From: Miscanthus floridulus
Taxonomy: Eukaryota > Streptophyta > Magnoliopsida > Poales > Poaceae
DNA: 64,000 nt
Assembly: GCF_019320115.1 (NCBI RefSeq)
Contig: NC_089593.1
Span: 15,714,789 to 15,778,788, forward strand
Direction of reading: 5' to 3'
The translations under genes and the position numbers were made by a program. The notes below the pieces were generated by a model that worked only from the letters and a program-made list of their open reading frames with translations, had not been told where the DNA came from and ran no database searches. This document shows positions 12,445 to 23,439 of this stretch, one piece after another (within the stretch, counting starts at the first letter, position 1; each line of letters opens with the position of its first letter).

Positions 12445-13749
12445 CGATAATGTTAGGGTCAGGGCGTCCGTCCTATCCGTCCAGACGCTTCGCTTACTGG
12501 GCCTGCGGACCGGCCCAGGCAACCAGCCTCTAGCCTCCTCCACTCCTGCAGAACATTTCCCCACTCTCGTTCGTTCTCCTGCAGAACATTTCCCCACTCT
12601 CGTTTGTTCTCCTGTAGAACATTTCCCCACTCTCGTTCGTTGCAGCCGCTTCCTCTGCGCATCCGTCCACAGTGCCCGCCTCCACCGCGCTCTCCACCCG
12701 CGCCCAATCTGCCTCACCGCCACAATCATCCTCCACTGCACCCTATCCCGTGTCGTGCCCGTCGCAATCCCGTGCCGCACCACCATCTCGCGTCACGCCC
12801 CCATCTCACCTCGTCTGTTGCGGCTATGGCGTTCTTCTCGCCACCACCACCCGACGCCACCAGGAGGAGGGCGCCACCGGTGCTCCTATATACGCCTGGG
12901 TGTACGCTGGGCCATTGTTCTCGACGTCCCCTAACCCGAGCTTGTTGGCTACTGCAGTTCCTCACCAGGTAGGTCGTGGTTGCCGGCGACGCCGTGTTTT
13001 AAGTGTTTTAGACGTCTCAGATAGATGTTTCAAGTGTTTCAACTGTATGTTGTCAAATTAGATCTGGGATGTTGCATATGTTGCAATGACAATATGTGCA
13101 TGTTGCAAGCGTATGTTTTGAGTGTTTCAGGTGTTTCAGACATGTTTCAAGTGTTTAATCTGAATGTTGCATAAATAAATCTGGATGTTGCATAACATGC
13201 ATGTTGCAAACGTTTGCTTTAAGTGTTTCAGGTGTTTATATGTATGTTGTAAGTGTTTTATCTGGATGTTGCATATGTTTTGCAATTGCTACACATGTGT
13301 TTTCAAGTGTTTCAAGTGTTTTTGCAAGTGTTTCAGATGTATGTTGCAAGTGTTTCAGCTATTTCGGACATATGTTGCAAGTGTTTCATCTAGATGTTTC
13401 AAAAATAGATCGGGATACTGCACATGTTGCAATGTGCCCCACCTGCCACAACCTCCTACTATAGTTGCTGGGGCGTCGTGCATGCGCATTGGAGCGCTAC
13501 TCGGCGGCGGGAGCAGGAAGCAGAGGGAGATGGCGGCAGCGGTGTAGGCGGTCCCCGTGTGCGTGCGGGAAGTAGGAGAACAGTGCAGGCGCAGCAGGCC
13601 AGGAAGTGCTTGGAGCGGCAGGGAGGGGAGGGGTGCAGGGGGAGTAAGAAGCACGGGGAGCGGCGTGAGCAGTCCCCCGCCTGTGCGTGTAGCAGGCATA
13701 GGCGTCCGGACACTCGCGTCCGTCCGAACGTACGGTGCTAGCACTACGG
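12445..13749 (+). mobile_element. Mutator-like element, TGTTTCA/GTTGCA repeat family, copy 1
   Basis: The left end starts CGATAATGTTAGGG, and the right end is an imperfect inverse (GCTAGCACTACGG). The interior has a GC-rich head with a 28-bp repeat (about 12541-12635) and a long array (12995-13420) of ATGTTTCA, GTGTTTCAGATG and ATGTTGCA words. The flanks read AAAAAACAA (left) and GTAAAACAA (right), an imperfect 9-bp duplication. Copy 3 (50928-51970) has an 8/9 match, so I class the family as Mutator-like and non-autonomous. Overlapping ORFs are repeat artefacts. Confidence 0.65.
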
Positions 13750-14221
13750 GTAAAACAATTCAGGTTGTGTTTTGCTTCCCTATGCGCTCGTAGACAACAC
13801 TACGCCTCATTTTTTGTCTTTTTTTTTAATAAAGGAAGCTTTTATTAAATTCTCAAAGCAATACATGCATTGTCCTTGTTGCAAGATTAAAACAATGTCC
13901 ATGCAACGTTTTCTTCACTTTATCCTATTAATCATGGCAAAGCCAATTGTGAAGAAATTTTATTAATTATCTTTGAACTCACTGGTCGACTTCATCCTAT
14001 GTCATAGATCCTTGGTCTTGATAAGTTGGCCCATTGATTTGGTTGTCATTACCTTCGCTGCACGCTGCTGCATCTTCTTCGTGGATTTACCCCCGTGTCT
14101 AGAACAGAACATGTGCAAAATATTGCCCTGATGAAAACCTTATGTAATTACCTTTCCAACGAGTTACCAGTTATCGTTCACCCAAAACAGATTCTGGACA
14201 AGGGAGTTATGTCCTTTTAAT
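13750..14221. other. Intergenic, no gene recognised
   Basis: AT-rich sequence with a T tract near 13818 and no recognisable gene or clear element boundary. Confidence 0.4.
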
Positions 14222-14286
14222 TTACTTTGGCATTTAGCACTCGGCAAAGCCGGCGACACTCGGCAAAGCCAGGCTCTCCCGTAGTG
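14222..14286 (-). mobile_element. CACTA terminal fragment
   Basis: The minus strand reads CACTACGGGAGAGCCTGGC followed by two GCTTTGCCGAGTG subterminal repeats. This is the signature of a grass CACTA terminus. No matching opposite end was found nearby, so this appears to be a decayed or solo end. Confidence 0.6.
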
Positions 14287-14380
14287 ATGTGCTGTCCAGA
14301 TCTTGATTTTTTTGATGCAAACACTGGCTCTAGGGCCTTGTCATTAAAACCGATGGCTCGACAACATTGTTGATGCTATA

Positions 14381-14509
14381 GGCCCCGTTCGCTTCGCTGA
14401 AAAAACAAGCCAAAACACTGTTCTGACTGATTTGTTGTAAGAGAAAAATACTGTTCCGGCTGAAAAAACAAGCTAAAAAATACAGATTATAAGAGAAGCG
14501 AACAAGGCC
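14381..14509. mobile_element. GGCCCCGTTCGCTTC MITE, 3-bp TSD
   Basis: Inverted ends GGCCCCGTTCGCTTC and GAAGCGAACAAGGCC enclose 129 bp. ATA flanks both sides (14378-14380 and 14510-14512). The interior contains CTGTTCTGACTGATTTGTTG and AGAGAAAAATACTGTT. It is the same family as 37815-37953. Confidence 0.8.
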
Positions 14510-15271
14510 ATAATTTGGCCGCAACTAGGTTTGTTGCTAAATTCGGCTTTATAGCTAATTTGTTTGTTAGCCGATGAAAGCCTGAAATATATCCAATGGC
14601 CAGGTTAATTAGTGAACAAGATGAATCAACCATTAACAAGTATTTGGATTAATCTGTACTTAGCTACTCAAGCAGCAGGATTTATGAGGAGCAGAAGCAT
14701 GGAGTTCTTCAGAATTAGCAAGTGCTGGCGACTTGGCGTTGTCATATCAAGTTGTATGGTCTAATGACAGATCAAGATATCATGCGCGGATTAGTTAAGG
14801 ATGGCGCTGATGAACAGCACATTCAGGAGTACGTCCAGCACGGAGACGGGAGACCCTGGCGCCACTTTGATGCATGTTGCATGCTGCTGGAGTATACGTG
14901 TGAATTAAGATAAAAGAAACTCAGAAAGGAGGGATCAAGAGAGGATTTTGCAGTTTTTGCACAGAATAATTGTTTGCCCAGAGGATTCAAATTCTACTCG
15001 GATTAGCTGGTAGCTCACGTCTCAGCTGCAGGGCCAAACGAACTCAAGAGGATTAGGAGGATTTTTTTTATTCAAAGGGAAAGCCCAGTAATCTAGATTC
15101 ACTGTAAATCCATGGATTCACAAGAGCAGTCACAAATACAATTAGTTAATGCAGTCTGCCCTAGGAGATAAACGCATAACATCCTTTTTTGCTTGCAAAC
15201 AATAGCTAAGCATGCAAAAACCATGGTTGGAAGACGAGGAAAAGCTAGCAACATGCTACAAGCCAAGCCCA
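14510..15271. other. Intergenic, 3' side of the PCNA copy
   Basis: No recognised gene. A 63-codon plus-strand ORF at 14722-14913 (MLATWRCHIK start) has balanced composition but no family I know; I treat it as unsupported. The 3' UTR of the PCNA copy probably lies in 15000-15271. Confidence 0.35.
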
Positions 15272-16057
15272 TCAGGGCTTCGTCTCCTCATCTTCCTCGA
15301 TCTTTGGCGCCAGGTAAAATCTAATGTAACCCATCTCTGCGATCTTGTACTCGACCACCACTGGTAGCTCGGATGACAGGCTGATAGTCACTTGTTCGGA
15401 CAGTGAAGATGCCTTTGTGAAGGAGTTCATGTACCTCAGCGCAAAGGTCAGGGAAACTGGCTCCTGCATCTCTATGGTGGTAGCCTCTTCCGGCTTGTCA
15501 ATAGTTTGGTTCTGCCTGCAGACAATGTTTCCACTCCCAATTTGTCCAGATGTGGAGAACTTCACGTCCTCCTTAGTCACCGAGATAATGACAGTGTCCC
15601 CGATGCCGCTGAGGACCTTGCAGATCCTCATAAACTTAGCAGAAGGCATGCGGACGATAGCCTGGTACTCAGAATCCGGGATTCCAAGGTGCTCGCTATC
15701 AATATCCATCAGTTTCATCTCGCAATCCGCGATCTTACCTTGGTTGGGCGACTCGAACATGAAGGTGACGGTGTCGGAGCCGTCGTCGGCCTTGATGGTG
15801 ATGATGTCGTCGTCGTTGCGGGCGCAGCAGAGCATCTTGGCCATGTTGTTGAGGTTCATGCCCATGGAGAGGTTGCGGTTGCAGTGGTAGTGCTCGAACC
15901 CCTCTGCGCGGAGGAGCAGCGCGACGTGGCTCGAGTCCATGGCCTGCAGCGAAAACCCGGTCCCGGAGCAGTCGAAGTTGGCGTCGGTGACCAGCTCGCG
16001 GATCGCCTCCAGGACCTTCTTGAGGAGGCTTCCCTGCCCCAGCCGCAGCTCCAACAT
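15272..16057 (-). CDS. PCNA: Proliferating cell nuclear antigen (sliding clamp), intronless divergent copy
   Basis: The 261-residue protein aligns end to end with plant PCNA, the trimeric DNA sliding clamp that tethers polymerase delta and repair factors in the nucleus. Start [19 protein letters not shown], interdomain connector loop near 114-132 ([19 protein letters not shown]) and C-terminal [11 protein letters not shown] are preserved. K162 corresponds to the modifiable Lys164. The whole coding region is one exon, whereas the plant PCNA genes I know have introns, so a retrocopy or intron loss is likely. Oddities: HVALLLR lacks three residues that family members have (HVALVALLLR), CCARNDDD replaces the usual RCAGNDD (a basic DNA-facing residue lost, one Asp gained), and Q107-G108, C112 and K141-M143 are unusual. 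The frame is intact, so the copy may be functional. Start codon ATG at 16055-16057. Confidence 0.93.
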   Translation of the reverse strand: MLELRLGQGSLLKKVLEAIRELVTDANFDCSGTGFSLQAMDSSHVALLLRAEGFEHYHCNRNLSMGMNLNNMAKMLCCARNDDDIITIKADDGSDTVTFMFESPNQGKIADCEMKLMDIDSEHLGIPDSEYQAIVRMPSAKFMRICKVLSGIGDTVIISVTKEDVKFSTSGQIGSGNIVCRQNQTIDKPEEATTIEMQEPVSLTFALRYMNSFTKASSLSEQVTISLSSELPVVVEYKIAEMGYIRFYLAPKIEEDEETKP

Positions 16058-16103
16058 CGTGGCGGTGGCCCGGCCGGCTGAGTGGGAGGAGGGGAGATCG
16101 GGG

Positions 16104-16112
16104 AAACCCTAG
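16104..16112. promoter_or_regulatory. Telo-box-like motif in PCNA leader
   Basis: AAACCCTAG on the plus strand (CTAGGGTTT on the coding strand) lies about 50 bp upstream of the PCNA ATG. Telo boxes (AAACCCTA) are common near the start sites of plant replication and translation genes. Confidence 0.5.
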
Positions 16113-16154
16113 CTAGAATCTGGGCGGGAGCGGGGCTTTGGGAGGGAGGATGAA

Positions 16155-16163
16155 TATTTTATA
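16155..16163 (-). promoter_or_regulatory. Probable TATA box of the PCNA copy
   Basis: TATAAAATA on the minus strand, about 100 bp upstream of the ATG, at a plausible distance for a leader of 60-80 nt. A promoter at this place argues against a simple dead retrocopy, or suggests one was acquired. Confidence 0.5.
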
Positions 16164-16179
16164 TGCATCAGAGTACGTA

Positions 16180-16415
16180 CTCTCTCCGTCTCCAAAAGAG
16201 TGACGTTTTTTACTTTCAGACATCGTGTTTGACTGTTCGTTTTATTCAAAATTTTTGTGTAAATTATAAAATAAATAAATCATTATTAAAGTATCTCTAA
16301 TGATAAAACAAGTCAAACAAAATAGATAATATTTATACAAAATTTTGAATAAGACGGATAATCAAACAAGATGTCTGAAAGTAAAAAAACAACACTCTTT
16401 TTGGGACGGAGGGAT
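16180..16415. mobile_element. Stowaway-like MITE upstream of the PCNA copy
   Basis: Ends CTCTCTCCGTCTCCAAAAG and, inverted, ATCCCTCCGTCCCAAAAAG bound 236 bp, with TA directly outside both (16178-16179 and 16416-16417). The CTCCCTCCGTCCC terminus and TA duplication are diagnostic of Stowaway (Tc1/mariner) MITEs. It ends 15 bp upstream of the TATA box and so may limit or alter the promoter. Confidence 0.88.
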
Positions 16416-16417
16416 TA

Positions 16418-17187
16418 CGTGTGAAGAGTCCTAAGTCTCTACGGCAAAGACCAGCTGCCTATTTAAAAGCCATGGCCGATTGGAGACAAGGTCTAGCCAA
16501 TCGACATAGTACATCTACTATTTTTCATCCTTATTTATCTTTACTCTACTTTAGAACAGTAGTACATGGCGAATCCTAATTTTTATTAGGGATTGGTAAT
16601 ATCTGCCATTTTGCGCTGAAAATGGTCGAATCTTAGCGAAAATGGGAACGGAGAACTTGTAAGCATTAAGTTTGTGGTAGACATGACCAAAACAGGTCTA
16701 GCCCGCAGGCCAGGACCTGCTGACCCTACCAGACAGGGCTTAGACTGAGTTTTTGTTGCAAAAAAAAAATCATGTTTCGACCTTAGCCCGAAACATAATT
16801 TTCAGTTTTTTTTGCACTAAAAAACACGGTTGGTCCATTCAAGCCCAAGTCCAACCCGAAATGTGAGGCCTGAACTTACTCACTGGGTTGGCATGGGCGC
16901 TGATTTTAGGCCCGAAGCCAGTTGGGCCTTTTGTAGGCCTCGCGTGGCTATCTGACTTGTCGCTTCAGCCTTGCGGTCTTGTCGTAGACAATGACACCAT
17001 CAGAAATCAGTTACTAAGTGTTCTAGGTAATGATAAATTACTACAAATCAAGTAAGAAAACAAGCAGCCAAGCAAGAAGTAACCTCCGCTACAAAACTAC
17101 AATCTACAACCCTCAAACTCACAGCTATACACATGGCCTTCAGGAATGATTATGGCCGTGCTTGGTTTTGCGTCTACTATGTATGCC
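16418..17187. other. Intergenic, no gene recognised
   Basis: AT-balanced, repeat-like sequence without a supported coding region. Segments such as GGCCTGAACTTACTC and GGCCCGAAGCC give an inverted, duplicated look near 16690-16960. Confidence 0.35.
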
Positions 17188-17994
17188 CAGTGTGGCGAGC
17201 CTCCGGGACGTCCGGAGACCCACGGCTCTTAGGCCTGCTGAGCCTGCTCGCCCGCCCGTGCTGCTCCGTGGGGACCGCATGTGCCGGCTTCTCACGTCTC
17301 ATGAAACACTTGCAACATGTATGACTTGATGCTACATACGTTCAAAATAGATGAAACATACGCTTACAATATATGTGTAGCCACTGCAATATATGCAACA
17401 TTCAAATAAAACACTTGTAACGTACGTCTGAAATAACTAAAACATTTAAAACATACACTTACAACATGCTTCTGAAAAATAGCTGAAACATTTAGAACAT
17501 ACACTTGCAACAAACGTGTATAGCCATTACAACATGTGCAACATCCCGATCCACTATTGCAATATCTAGATAAAAACACATGCAACATCCAGATGAAACA
17601 TCTGAAACACTTGAAACATAAGCTTGCAACATGCGCTTTCATCGCGGCTGGTCATTGCGGAGCTCGACACCGGCACGGAGGTCGGCGGCGGCGCATGGAG
17701 CTCGCTAGTGCCCCAGCAGAGTGGCGAGCACCGCACGACTCTGGGCGAGCACCTGCTCGGCGGCCTGGGTGAGCACTTGCGCGAGGCCACAGCAGCCCAC
17801 CTGGCGAGCACCTGCTATCGTGGCCTGGGCGAGCACTGGCGAGTGCCCCCTGCTAGGCGACCACCCCTAGCGAGCCCCTACTGGGCGACCACCCCTGGCG
17901 AGCAGCCCTGTGTAGAGAGTTTTTTTAGATGAGAAGGGGCGCGGACGGAAGCGAGCAGCCCTGTGGGAAGCTGCGTCCGGACGTAGCATTATCG
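17188..17994 (-). mobile_element. Mutator-like element, TGTTTCA/GTTGCA repeat family, copy 2 (inverted)
   Basis: The array TGAAACACTTGCAACATG and variants at 17300-17635 is the reverse complement of the arrays at 12995-13420 and 51300-51590. The right end, read on the minus strand, starts CGATAATGCTACGTCCGG and matches the left end of copy 1, so this copy lies in the opposite orientation. The left boundary is approximate and no clear 9-bp duplication was found there. Confidence 0.55.
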
Positions 17995-18177
17995 ATGTAC
18001 ATCTCTATGGGCTATGGCCCTTGTACGTGTGAGAACCGAGAAGACACCTGCGCCCGCCAAACACCCAGCATTGAACGCGCACACGTCGGAGCAATCTCAC
18101 GTCGCGGCTCTGAGCGAGTCTTGCTTAATTGCGCCGTGCCACGCCGCGCGCAGCAGTGGAAACAAACAAAACCTTAT

Positions 18178-18400
18178 ATATACGCTATTCTAACTTGTAT
18201 GAACACGGGAGACGAGTTTAGGACTTCATGCCACAGACATGATACTACTACTCTGGCCAGGATTATTATTCTTAGGGAGTGGAGGGATAGACAGACCTAG
18301 AAAGACCGAGGACAAAAATTTAGACAAAGAAATTCTTTGTTTTAATATTATAGCAAATATGCATACCTGTATGTTGCAACAAAATATACAGACTGTCTGT
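18178..18400. repeat. Diverged direct repeat flanking the 18.4-24.1 kb CACTA, copy A
   Basis: Shares ordered blocks with 24136-24350: ATTCTAACT.TTATGA.CAC, CCACAGAC, AGGATT.TTAT, GGATAGACAGAC versus GCGACAGACAG, AGCAAATATG.ATAC and ATGTTGCAAC versus ATGTACAAC. Identity is moderate. The copies lie on either side of the CACTA element in direct orientation. Confidence 0.45.
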
Positions 18401-19504
18401 TCCAATATCACTGCACAAAACGGAATGTCCTTAAGGGCCGAAAATCCTCAAGAAAAGCATAAAAATCGTGAAGAATATTATTCTTGGCAGCTAACCCTCA
18501 GGGAAGGACCGTTAAGGGCAGAGAGCAAAGGAAATTCAATTACCTTAGGGACGGCCACCACAAATGATTTTCTTAAGGGTTTGGCCGCCAAGGAAACAAA
18601 GACGAGGTCAGATTTTTAACAACGTCAAGGAAATATAACACTCCCAATGATATATATTTTCTTGAGTTCCAATGACCCCAAGGTATTTGTATCAACCACC
18701 AAGGATATATATTTTCTTGAGGATCCATGACCCCAAGATATTTGTAAGAATTGCCAGGGATGCCACAACCGGAAAAAATCAAACTCATGACCTAAAACGA
18801 ACTCATGACCTGAGGTTTCAGGTGAAACTCACTTACCACTATATCTCAGAGTTATCTATGAAAAAGTAGATGTTTCTTTCTTTTTTATCCACTTTAGTGG
18901 ATTTTGTATTAAATATTTAAGACTCTAAATAATTTCAAATGGAAAAAGTTTAAACTAAAAGTTTTAGAAAAGTCATCAACTACAAAGTTATATATCTCTT
19001 CGAGCTCTACAACTTGGATATAAACTATGCCTTCATACAATATTAGTATGTTGCATGCAAGCTTTAAAACTAACTAGACATCTCAAGTTAAGTGCCAATA
19101 TGCATTCTCTAATGCATAGCAACACAAAATTGTACCTTTTGTTGGATTAATGCACCAAAAAAAACCCGGATTTAATTTCATAACCATGTCAAGGGAGCAT
19201 TTGTGTCTATAATATGCAATGTCTAACTAATAGGAATGCATTGAGTCCATGGTATTGGTAGTTAAGGCAAATGCGTATAAATTGAACATTTTTTCTTAGC
19301 AGCTACAACAATTTACTTGAGAGTTTGCACCCAAGAAACTATCACTTGTTTGGTGATTTCCAATTACACCTAAGGAAATGAGAATTAACTTGATGGTTTG
19401 TAACAACATCAAGGAAATATGAAGTGCCTTGATGGTTTCGAATAGCACGAAAGAAATGAGGAAATACCTTAGCAGTTTGTGATAATAACACTCAAGTAAA
19501 CATG

Positions 19505-19656
19505 GCGCACTCAAGGAAATGTATAATTACCTTGGTGGTTTGAGTTAGCAATCAAGAACATGCATTTTCTTAGAGGTTTCATACAACTGCTGAGGCAATG
19601 ATATATCTTTGGGGGTTCAATTTCACCCCTAAAGAAAACTGTTGACCGCCAAGGAT
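19505..19656. repeat. 152-bp direct repeat, left copy
   Basis: Nearly identical (about 95% by eye) to 23924-24075, beginning GCGCACTCAAGGAAATG and ending GCCAAGGAT. Both copies are 152 bp. The sequence is CACTA subterminal DNA, and the two copies bound the gypsy fragment. Confidence 0.9.
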
Positions 19657-19709
19657 TTTATTGATGTTCTTTTTTGAAATTCGATGTACTGCTGAGATAG
19701 TTCAGCTGC

Positions 19710-20036
19710 CTATTTTCCCAATCTTCCAGATGATCTATAATTTTGCAAAACTTCTTTTAGAGGATAGTTTGTTGGTACTCTGATTTTGTGAGCTTGGAAA
19801 TAGTGCTTCAATTTTCTTGTTGCAGTTAAAACCGCGTAAGCTATTTTCTTGATTTCCGAGTAATAGATTTTTGAGCCAGATAGAGCTGAAACAAAGTAGA
19901 CTGAGACTTGTCTTTTTATGTGTTCATTTTCCGGTTCTTCAACTAAGACCGCACTCACTACACTTTCTATTGCTGAGACATATAGGAGCAATTCAGCCCC
20001 TGGGGTTAGTGTGGTTAGAGTATTTGGCTTTAACAT
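19710..20036 (-). pseudogene. Gypsy RNase H fragment
   Basis: A 108-codon stretch resembles the RNase H segment that follows reverse transcriptase in gypsy polyproteins: VYFVSALSGSKIYYSEIKK and LTATRKLKHYFQAHKIRV. Downstream the reading continues WAAELS-like to IEFQKRTSIKS and then crosses into CACTA sequence, marking the truncation. Confidence 0.8.
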
Positions 20037-20447
20037 GTAACGTTTTATTTATTTGAATGCATGTTGTTGCGAAGGTCCCCATGCCAAGTCTCTTTTTGTT
20101 CCCCTGAGTGCTTGAAATATCGGCAGACTTCGCTCTGCTAATTTTGAAATGAACTTGTTTAAGGCAGCAAGTCTTCCTGTCAATTTTTTTACGTCCTTTA
20201 TATTTTTAGGAACTTTCATGTATAAGATTGCCTAGACTTTGTCTGGGTTTGGATCGATTCCTTTTGCTGATACAATACAGCCTAGAATTTTACCCTTTTG
20301 AACTTCGAAGGTCCACTTTTTAGGATTTAACTTTAAATTTGCTTTCCTGAGATTTGTAAATGTTTCTTGGAGGTCTTCGATGTGATCTCCTCTTTTCTTG
20401 CTTTTGACTACTATGTCATCAATGTAGTTGAGTAGGTTTTTGCCAAT

Positions 20448-20998
20448 TTATTCGTGAAGCACTATTGAAGTTATTCTAATAAATGTTGTGCTGCCAGCAT
20501 TGCGAAGCCCCTCTGCCATTCTTACAAAACAGTAAGCCCCGAATGGGGTGATGAAACTTGTGAATTCTTCATCTTCTTTTCTCATCCAAATATGATGATA
20601 GCCAGAAAAACAATCCAAGAAACTTAGCATTTCACTTGCAGCTGCTTGATCGACTAATGTGTCAATTCTTGGCAGTGAGAAATTGTCTTTTGGGCACGCT
20701 TTATTGAGGTATGTGAAATCGATGTACATTCACTATTTCCATTCTTTTTTCTGACCATGACAATATTTGCGAGTCAAGTTATGAATTGAACTTCTCTTAT
20801 AACTTTTACATCAAGCAATCTTTGAACTTCAGCTTTGGTAGCCTGAACTCTGTCTTTGACTAGTTTTCTCAAATTTTGCTTTTTTGGTCTCACTTTTGGA
20901 TCGATGTCTAGTTTGTGTTCGATTATGTCTCTACTAACTCCTCCTAAGTCATTTGATGACCAAGCGAATATATCTTTGTTAATTCGAAGAAATTCCAC
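20448..20998 (-). pseudogene. Gypsy reverse transcriptase, broken
   Basis: Two ORFs (20774-20998 and 20448-20729) cover the start and core of a gypsy reverse transcriptase: FAWSSNDLGG, HKLDIDPKVRPKKQ, VKVIREVQ, then YIDFTYLNKACPKDNFSLPR and ITPFGAYCFVRMAEGLRNAG. The catalytic YxDD region falls in the following interrupted sequence (about 20400-20440). A frame break separates the two ORFs. Confidence 0.85.
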
Positions 20999-21172
20999 AA
21001 GTTTATCCCCTTCTTCTTGAGAAAGTCCAGTACCAATGATGACTTGTTTGTCTGAGACTAATGAATCAAGAGGTACTCTTTTTGTTTCTTCACAAGCTTC
21101 AGCTTTGAGTTGAGGCTTCGCATTTTCTGTTTCTTTTTTTTCTTTTTCAACAATTGCATGAACATTCTTTTG

Positions 21173-21569
21173 TCATGGAGTATATTCTTTTTCAATGTTT
21201 CTTGCCTCAGTTTGGTCTCCGTGTACTGTGATTACTCCATTTATTGCTGACATTTTTATGCATAAGTATGAGTAGCTTATGACTGCTTCGAATGCATTTA
21301 AAGTTCCTCTTCCGAAGAGTGCATTGTATGGATAGTACATGTCAACCACATCAAATGCTATTTGCTCTGTTCTTGCATTGCTTACTATTCCAAAAGAGAC
21401 TGGCAAAATTATTCTTCCAATTGAGTGGAATTTTTTCCCCTCCGAAGCCATAGAGTGGATGCTTAGCTCTTCCTAACATTTTGCGATCAATTTTCACGGC
21501 ATCAATTGTTGATGTGAATATAATGTCAGCAGAGCTGCCTCCATCAACCAATATTTTTAGACTGCCCAA
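21173..21569 (-). pseudogene. Gypsy aspartic protease region, broken
   Basis: One ORF has ILVDGGSSADIIF, the usual plant gypsy form of the DTG/DSG active-site motif (here DGGSSAD). The overlapping ORF continues FDVVDMYYPYNALFGRGTLNAF, the PYNAILGRP-like tail of the same domain. A frame shift lies between them at about 21440. Confidence 0.8.
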
Positions 21570-21850
21570 CCATCAATGTTTGCTTCGATTACCATAACAT
21601 CCATATGTGGGTAATCTTTTAGCTGAAGGTCTTCTTGTGAAAATATGATTGGTAGATTAGACCTTCTTGTTTTTTATATGGGCTTTCCATTGAAATTAAA
21701 TTTACTCTTCAGAAGTAGTTTCTTCTTTTAACTGTTATTTTCACGATCCATGCTATTTTCTCTCGTGATTGTTAATATTCTTCCTCTGCTTAGGATGATT
21801 GCATTATTGTTCACCGCTAAAACTGATGGGGAGTTATTCTCTTGCTTGGC

Positions 21851-23343
21851 TTAATTGTTTTGTGGGTTGTTGTTTGCAACTGAAGCTTTAGGTTGTGCTA
21901 ATTGAATATTTGATTGCTGAGATTGATTTTGCCTCCATTGATTTTGCATGGGATGATATATCGCTAGGGGTTCATAGTTGTATGCGGGAGGTGGCCCTGG
22001 AAGTAGTGCTTGGGGATGTCTATAGTGCTTTGGGTAATAAGTTTGATAAGAACTTTGCTGTTCTTCCCTCACATGATTGACAACTTTTGACTGGCTTGGT
22101 GCCTTGTTTTCTTCTTGGGCTTCTTCGATGCTTTTCTTTACTTTAGGACATATTTTAGATGTATGTCCAGCCCCTTTGCCATGAATAATGAAGTACATAT
22201 CTTTAGGTTTTAAAGGTGCTCTTCCTCTTCCTCCTCTTCCACTTGTGCCAAAGCCACCTCTTTCAAATGTTCTTTCATTGAATTGACTTTGTTGGTTGTA
22301 TTAATTTTGGTGAGCATAATCACTTTTAGCTGTTGATTTGTTGTCATTCTCGATTTGATTGACTTGATTGTGTGGTGTAAATGGTCTTCGCTCATAGTTG
22401 TTTGGTCTTTGAGGATGGAAGTTGTTGTTGCTTTGCTTGATTTGAGCCCTGAAGTTGTTTTTTTCTTCAATTCTTTTTCTGTAATCATCATCCAATTTAT
22501 AATATTTTTGGATGACTTTGTAAAGCTCTGCAACTGTACTTGGTTTTTTTAGGCAAGATGAGAAGCACATTGGCCTACTCGAAGTCCTTTGATTGCGGCT
22601 ATTATCATCATTTTGCCTGGGATGTTTAGAATTTGTGCCTTAATTTGGATAAATCTTTTGAAGTACTAGCTCAGGGGCTCTTTGATTTGTTGCTTGCAAT
22701 TGAACAGATCTATGTCTGTGAGGCCAGCTGGTTGGAATCCTTGGAAGTCAACAAGCAAATTTGCTTTAAGTTGATCCCATGAATGTATGTATTTTGCTTT
22801 TAGCGAAGAGTACCATTGTTGTGTTGGTCCTTCAAGTGCCATGACAAGAGATTTTGCTAATGTAGCCTCATCGCCGTCTCCAAAAATTACTGTGGCTTCA
22901 AAACTCATCAGAAATTGTCTTGGGTCAGATTGGCCATCGAACGTTGGTATCATGTTGAATTTGTACCCCAAGGGCCATTTTGCTAGCTGTAAGTTTATTG
23001 ACAAGGGAGAGCTTGTGTCAATTGATATGAATGACTTTTGAGAATTCTTCTCTTGAGAAGCTTTTGTTGCTGAATTTGGTTCATCTAAATGTATAACTTC
23101 GTGGCTTGCGTTTTGGAGTTGTTCATTTAGTTCTCGAAGATTGGCTTTGGCTTCTTCTATTCTTTGTTTTAGATACTTTTCTCTTGCTCTTGCGTGACAT
23201 TCTTCAAGTTCTTTTTGCTTTCTCAACACTTGTTCTTCTAATTCTTTGAGTCTTTGTTTTTTCGGCTTCGCTTGCCTTTGAAGAGTTTGGGTCTTGGGGT
23301 GTATCTTTTTCGAGGCTTTGGTCTTCGACTGTTGGTGGGTCAT
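21851..23343 (-). pseudogene. Gypsy gag, broken
   Basis: The ORF at 22666-23343 shows a Lys/Glu-rich coiled-coil head and then a retrotransposon gag core (FDGQSDPRQFLMSFEA, LAKSLVMALEGPTQQWYSSL, WDQLKANLLVDFQGFQ). Shorter ORFs at 22210-22570 and 21851-22198 continue it with Asn/Gln-rich sequence and a degenerate zinc-knuckle (GKGAGHTSKICPKVKK, missing a normal Cys set). Stop codons interrupt the reading. Confidence 0.82.
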
Positions 23344-23422
23344 CTTCGGTTACCCCAGTGGTAATTTTCTTGTTAGGCCTGTCCATTAGCTTCGCGTGGT
23401 CATGGGAGTTTTCGAGCACACA

Positions 23423-23439
23423 CAAACGGTGGGCGCCAG
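23423..23439 (-). other. Retrotransposon primer-binding site
   Basis: TGGCGCCCACCGTTTG on the minus strand lies 1-2 bases inside the LTR end. The TGGCGCC start is typical of plant gypsy primer-binding sites. Confidence 0.7.

Noticed and set aside
12995..13547. Cys/Phe-rich ORFs such as MLHNMHVANVCFKCFRCL
   Set aside because: They are translations of the TGTTTCA/GTTGCA repeat array, with matching artefacts at the other two copies.
15345..16081. Plus-strand ORFs over PCNA
   Set aside because: Antisense shadows of a strongly conserved coding frame.
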